A stretch of DNA of 33,019 bases from Deltaproteobacteria bacterium (GTDB lineage: Bacteria; Desulfobacterota; Deferrimicrobia; J040), in the NCBI GenBank assembly GCA_011773515.1, contig WVXK01000014.1, positions 1-33,019 of the forward strand, given 5' to 3'. A program made the translations under genes and the position numbers. The notes below the pieces were generated by a model. That model had not been told where the DNA came from, made no database searches, and saw nothing but the letters and a program-made list of their open reading frames with translations. Shown here in pieces: positions 29,123 to 33,019 of the stretch. Positions within the stretch are counted from its first letter, which is position 1. Each line of letters starts with the position of its first letter.

Positions 29123-31507
29123 ATGATACGCGAAGAGACGCTTAACCTGCTGGAGTGGGGAAAGGTCCTTGAGAGGCTCGTTTCCCTCTGCGCCACCGAA
29201 GCGGGCGCCCTGCGCGCCTTTGAAACGCCGTTCCTCGTCGATCTCGCCCCGATCAGGGAACTCCTTAAGGAAAACGGCCAGATGCGCTCCCTCCTGATCG
29301 AGGAGAAGCCGCCCGTGATACGCGACCTTCCGGTCCTTCAAAGCGAGCTGGAAGAGGCAGAGGCGGGGGCAACCCTCTCTGCCGGGACCGTGGTGACGAT
29401 CCTGAAAGCCGCCAGGACGACGGAAGGTCTCAGAAAGTACTTCCGGGAGAAAAAAGGGCGGTACCCCTCGATCGCAGCGACTGCCAGGACCATTGCCGAC
29501 CTGTCGGCGCTGAAATCGTCGCTCGAGGAAAAAATCGACTACGACGGCGAGATCAAAGACTCCGCCAGCCCCCAGCTCCGGGGGCTCAGGAAAAGGGTGG
29601 AGACGGCACGGTCGCGGGTAGGGGAAACGGCGAAGACCATTCTGGCAAATCCCCGTTACAAGAGGCACCTGCAGGACACCTACGTCACAATCAGGGGCGG
29701 CAGGCATGCCCTTCCCTTCAAGCCTTCGGCAAAAGGCGTCATCAGGGGAATACTGCACGAGACATCGCAGTCGGGACAGACAATCTTTTTCGAGCCCGAA
29801 GAGCTCGTCCATGCCAACAACGAGCTCAAGTCGGCCGAGTCCGAACTGGCTGGTGAAATCCAGCGGATACTGCGCCAGATGTCCCGGATGATCGGCGAAA
29901 GGGGACGTGAGATTTCGGCCTCGATAGCAGCGGGAGCGCGCATCGACTGTATCCAGGCACGGTCCCTCCTTGCAGAGGAGATGGCGGCCGCCGAGCCCGT
30001 GGTGAACAACGACGGGAGCCTGGACATCATATCGGCGAGAAACCCCCTCCTTCTGCTCGGCAAGAAACGGGCCGTACCCAACTCCGTTTCCATGAGCGGC
30101 AGGAGCAGGTGCATGGTCGTGACGGGACCCAACGCGGGGGGGAAAACGGTGCTCATCAAGACCATCGGGCTTTTAACCCTCATGACCATGGCGGGGCTCT
30201 CCATCCCGGCAGCCCCCGATTCCCGGATGTGTATCTTTCCAAAGATATTCATCGCCATGGGAGATATGCAGAGCGTGGAGAAGGACCTGTCCACATTCTC
30301 TGCCGACATACTCACCATGAAGGGCTTCTACGAGGAGGCAGACGACCGTACCCTCATTCTCCTGGACGAGGTGATAACGGGTACGGACCCGAAAGAGGGA
30401 ACGGCGCTCGGCCAGGCGTACCTGAAAGCGCTCGTCGATCGAGGGGCGAGGGTCTTCGTCACGACCCACTTCGATGAGATCAAATATCTCCCCTTCGAGG
30501 ACGACCGTTTTACCGTGGCGTCGATGGGCTTCTCCGAGAGAGAGCTCACCCCTACATTTCAGCTGACCATGGGGGTACCCGGCAGATCCATGGGGATAGA
30601 GATAGCGAAAAAAATGGGCTTCCCCCCATCCATCATTGAAAAAGCACAGCAGTACATGGGGGCGAAAGAGGAAAACCTGGACGCCCTCATAAAGGAGCTG
30701 ACCCGGTTGCGCGACCGGGAGGCCGAAACGGCGGAGAAGCTCTCCCGGGAGAGGTCCCGGCTGAAAGAGCTGATCGAGAAGGGAAAGCAGGATCGGGCCC
30801 GCCTCAGGGAGATGGAGAAAAAAGTGCTGGACGACGCGCGATCGAAGGCCATGAAGAAGGTGAAAGAGGCAGAGGAGGAAGTGGAGAAGGTCATGGCGGA
30901 GTTACGGAGGGAGAGAAAGGTGGAGGTGGTGAGAAAGGCCAAGGACGTGATTTCAATGATCAAAAAGGAAGCCGGCCACAGGGAGCTCCCCGAGGAGATA
31001 CGGAAAATAGTGAGCAGGACCAGGCCCGCCGGCAAAGCGGAGGACCTTTCGCCGGGACAGCGGGTATTCGTCCTCACCCTTGGAAAAGAGGGCCACGTTG
31101 AATCTGCGGGGGAGGGAAAGGTGATCGTGTCGCTCGGATCGGTCAGGTCGAGCGTAAAAATACGTGACATACGGATTTTTGCCCCCGAGGGGAAGAAGGG
31201 AAGGGGGCGGCCGGTTGCCGGGCTCATGCCCGGGGAGAAGGGGAGGGAACCCTTTACCCGGCGCGACGACAACACGATAGACGTTCGGGGACTCGACCAG
31301 GAGGAGGCCATCAAGGAGGTCGACCTCTTTCTCGACAGGGCGTCCCTGGCCGACATTCCCTCGGCTCTCATTATCCACGGACACGGAACGGGAACGCTCA
31401 AAAAGGCGATCAGGGATTACCTTCGCCAGTCTCTCTACGTGGAGGAGTTCTCCCCGGCCCCGAAAGAGGAGGGGGGAGACGGGGCCACGATCGCCCGGCT
31501 GAGATAA
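29123..31507 (+). CDS. mutS2: MutS2 endonuclease/ATPase with Smr domain
   Basis: About 794 residues, typical for MutS2. MutS2 proteins suppress recombination and, in some bacteria, act on collided ribosomes. The N-terminal clamp/lever region (REETLNLLEWGKVLERL, ESTLxE-like coiled segments) is followed by an ABC-type ATPase with Walker A GPNAGGKT (about residue 335), DMQSVEKDLSTFSAD, Walker B LILLDEVITGTDP and THFDEIK. A long Glu/Lys/Arg coiled coil follows. The C-terminal Smr nuclease domain has IDVRGLDQEEA and LIIHGHGTGTLKKAIRDYL. The DXR, HGxG and LK motifs are intact, so the nuclease should be active. ATG 29123 is preferred; ATG 29114 adds three residues. Confidence 0.96.
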   Translation: MIREETLNLLEWGKVLERLVSLCATEAGALRAFETPFLVDLAPIRELLKENGQMRSLLIEEKPPVIRDLPVLQSELEEAEAGATLSAGTVVTILKAARTTEGLRKYFREKKGRYPSIAATARTIADLSALKSSLEEKIDYDGEIKDSASPQLRGLRKRVETARSRVGETAKTILANPRYKRHLQDTYVTIRGGRHALPFKPSAKGVIRGILHETSQSGQTIFFEPEELVHANNELKSAESELAGEIQRILRQMSRMIGERGREISASIAAGARIDCIQARSLLAEEMAAAEPVVNNDGSLDIISARNPLLLLGKKRAVPNSVSMSGRSRCMVVTGPNAGGKTVLIKTIGLLTLMTMAGLSIPAAPDSRMCIFPKIFIAMGDMQSVEKDLSTFSADILTMKGFYEEADDRTLILLDEVITGTDPKEGTALGQAYLKALVDRGARVFVTTHFDEIKYLPFEDDRFTVASMGFSERELTPTFQLTMGVPGRSMGIEIAKKMGFPPSIIEKAQQYMGAKEENLDALIKELTRLRDREAETAEKLSRERSRLKELIEKGKQDRARLREMEKKVLDDARSKAMKKVKEAEEEVEKVMAELRRERKVEVVRKAKDVISMIKKEAGHRELPEEIRKIVSRTRPAGKAEDLSPGQRVFVLTLGKEGHVESAGEGKVIVSLGSVRSSVKIRDIRIFAPEGKKGRGRPVAGLMPGEKGREPFTRRDDNTIDVRGLDQEEAIKEVDLFLDRASLADIPSALIIHGHGTGTLKKAIRDYLRQSLYVEEFSPAPKEEGGDGATIARLR

Positions 31508-31616
31508 CGGGGTGAGCCCGTATCTCACGGATGCAGGGGCAGGCGTCAATATCGCAGGGATCAAGGCTCTCCGCTGCGGTCATCATACACCGCCGGTAAC
31601 GGCCATCTTCCCCGTG

Positions 31617-32804
31617 CTACCCTGACTGGTTCCCTTCGCGGAAGGCCTTTTTCACCCTTTTCCTCAGTGCCGGGTCGGTCATGACCCGGTAGCCCGTGTA
31701 GGCGAGAAGAACGACCCCTTCCATCATACCCCTTCTTCCCCCCGCCCCGACCGTCGCTTCACGAAAATCGTGCGTGTGGATCTCCACCCGCTTTCCCCGA
31801 ACGATGGGGACCAGGGGCTGGATGGCGGGTGCCCGGGTGGATACGTTCCCGATGTCGGAAGAGCCGAGATTCTTGTCTCTCGGCACCCGGTCCTCCCTCA
31901 GCCCGATCTTCGCCATACCCTCCCGGTAGACAGCGGCGAGAACGGCATTTATCCTCATCGGTTCGAGGGTGAAGTAGATGTCTTTCACCGAGACCCTGCA
32001 GCCCGATGCTTTCGCCGCCCCCCTCGCGCAGGCTCTCAGCTTTTCAGCCGCATCCTCGGCGGTGGCAACGGACCTGGCCCGGACGTAAAAGTATGCCGAC
32101 GTTCGCTCCGGGATGATATTCGGGGCAACGCCTCCCTCGGTGATGATGCCGTGCACCCTCACGTCCTCCGCGAGCTGCTGCCGAAGGAGGCCGACGGAGT
32201 TGAAAAAGAGGATGAGCGCATCCAGGGCGTTCACGCCCTGCTCGGGATACGCAGCTGCATGGGCCGCCTTTCCCCGGAAAGTCACGGTCATCTTCTTCAG
32301 GGCGAGATACTCCTTGTCCACCACCCTCCTCGACGAGGGGTGAACCATCATGGCGGCGTCGAGCCCGTCGAAAACCCCCTCCCCGGCCAGCTTTACCTTC
32401 CCGAAACCGCTCTCCTCGGCGGGGGTGCCGAAGCAGAGGATGCTGCCCGCTATGCCCATGCTCCCCGCGATCCGGGAGAGGACGACGGCCGCCCCAGACG
32501 ATGCCGCCGCCACGACATTGTGCCCGCATGCGTGTCCGATCTGGGGAAGGGCGTCCATCTCGACGAGGAACCCCACGCGGGGATTTTTTTTCCCCCTGCT
32601 CTTTTTCGCCACGAAGGCGGTCTCGAGCCCCGCCGTCCCCCCCTTAACGGCGAACCCCTCTTTCCGGAGGAAATCTTTCAGGGTTTGCGACGTCCTGTGC
32701 TCCTCGAAGGACACTTCGGGGTTCTCGTACAGGAAGGTCACCAGGGCGAACAGCTCCCTCTCGATACTCTTTGCTTCCGCCGCTATTTTTTCGATCACCT
32801 CCAT
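31617..32804 (-). CDS. M20-family amidohydrolase/peptidase (AbgB-like)
   Basis: A 395-residue zinc amidohydrolase. MDALPQIGHACGHNVVAAAS contains the metal-binding Asp/His region, and FGTPAEESGFGKVKL has the catalytic Glu-Glu. AAHAAAYPEQGVNALDA is the lid-domain dimer contact, and VEIHTHDFREA carries the C-terminal metal His. The family hydrolyses N-acyl amino acids, indole-acetyl conjugates or aminobenzoyl-glutamate; the AbgB-like lid is suggestive, but the substrate cannot be assigned. The start at 32804 has GTGGAG nine bases upstream. It is convergent with mutS2 (109-bp gap with only a weak GTGAG/CTCAC hairpin at 31512-31528) and divergent from the last gene. Confidence 0.92.
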   Translation of the reverse strand: MEVIEKIAAEAKSIERELFALVTFLYENPEVSFEEHRTSQTLKDFLRKEGFAVKGGTAGLETAFVAKKSRGKKNPRVGFLVEMDALPQIGHACGHNVVAAASSGAAVVLSRIAGSMGIAGSILCFGTPAEESGFGKVKLAGEGVFDGLDAAMMVHPSSRRVVDKEYLALKKMTVTFRGKAAHAAAYPEQGVNALDALILFFNSVGLLRQQLAEDVRVHGIITEGGVAPNIIPERTSAYFYVRARSVATAEDAAEKLRACARGAAKASGCRVSVKDIYFTLEPMRINAVLAAVYREGMAKIGLREDRVPRDKNLGSSDIGNVSTRAPAIQPLVPIVRGKRVEIHTHDFREATVGAGGRRGMMEGVVLLAYTGYRVMTDPALRKRVKKAFREGNQSG

Positions 32805-32847
32805 TCGTGGCGCTCCACTTTTTTCCCGTTTACGTTATAATACCACA

Positions 32848-33019
32848 ATGGCAGGCGTATCGATCCAGGCACAGATGAAACGGTGGAAAGCCCTCAAAAT
32901 AAAGGTAAAACGGCGCTACATAGATCCTTTGTGCGGTTTTCTCTACCTCAGGGGAAGCGTGGGGCTCTCCTACGACGAGATCGTCATCGAGGAAACCTCC
33001 CTCCTGCCGGACCAGCCCG
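32848..33019 (+). CDS. Unrecognised protein, N-terminus only (runs off right edge)
   Basis: An open frame from ATG 32848 to the window edge, 57 codons, beginning MAGVSIQAQMKRWKALKIKV and continuing KRRYIDPLCGFLYLRGSVGL. It has a basic, amphipathic N-terminus, no signal peptide and no motif I recognise. Codon use (GAC, ATC, CTC, GAG) matches neighbouring genes, which supports coding. TATAAT lies at 32836-32841, six bases before the ATG, and no Shine-Dalgarno sequence is visible. This suggests either a leaderless message or a start further in, such as the ATG at 32875. Confidence 0.55.
   Translation, partial: MAGVSIQAQMKRWKALKIKVKRRYIDPLCGFLYLRGSVGLSYDEIVIEETSLLPDQP

Overview
The window looks like a Gram-negative, anaerobic or facultative respirer of the Desulfobacterota (former Deltaproteobacteria) type. 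This rests on several things: seven multihaem c-type cytochromes, quinone-linked membrane complexes, a B12-dependent ribonucleotide reductase, a tmk-holB-ricT-metG run, and a TatD-radical SAM fusion. It is an inference from gene content; no rRNA is present.

Left flank (1-2500): an ABC-2 exporter (permease running off the left edge, plus its ATPase) on the minus strand, and a divergent azoreductase-like flavoprotein on the plus strand.

Electron-transfer island (2650-20820). (a) Plus strand 2796-5571: an octahaem cytochrome, a four-cluster ferredoxin and an NrfD/PsrC membrane protein, behind a plausible sigma70-type promoter. (b) tRNA-Ser(CGA), a PerR/Fur-type regulator with a Cys at a usual metal-ligand position, and metF separate this from the next block. 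(c) Plus strand 7592-12526: a lipoyl H-protein, a Rieske protein, a split cytochrome b and a nonahaem cytochrome, which together form a bc-type complex, followed by a NapC-like 12-haem cytochrome. (d) Minus strand 20702-12590: a tight six-gene operon. It holds an 11-haem cytochrome c fused to a diheme cytochrome b, then the same two parts as separate genes (11-haem + b), again as separate genes (9-haem + b), and ends in an 18-haem NapC-like cytochrome. That last protein is a paralogue of the 12-haem protein it converges on. I count 78 haem c motifs in about 18 kb. I read this as a battery of parallel quinone/periplasmic cytochrome junctions, resembling in layout the CbcL/CbcBA-type inner-membrane gates of metal-reducing bacteria. 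No terminal reductase or outer-membrane conduit lies in the window, so the final acceptor is unknown.

Right flank (20888-33019), nearly all plus strand: an SdhE-like flavinylation factor, class II ribonucleotide reductase nrdJ behind two well-spaced NrdR boxes, then tmk, holB, ricT, metG, a TatD-radical SAM fusion and mutS2. A minus-strand M20 amidohydrolase and the start of an unrecognised plus-strand gene close the window.
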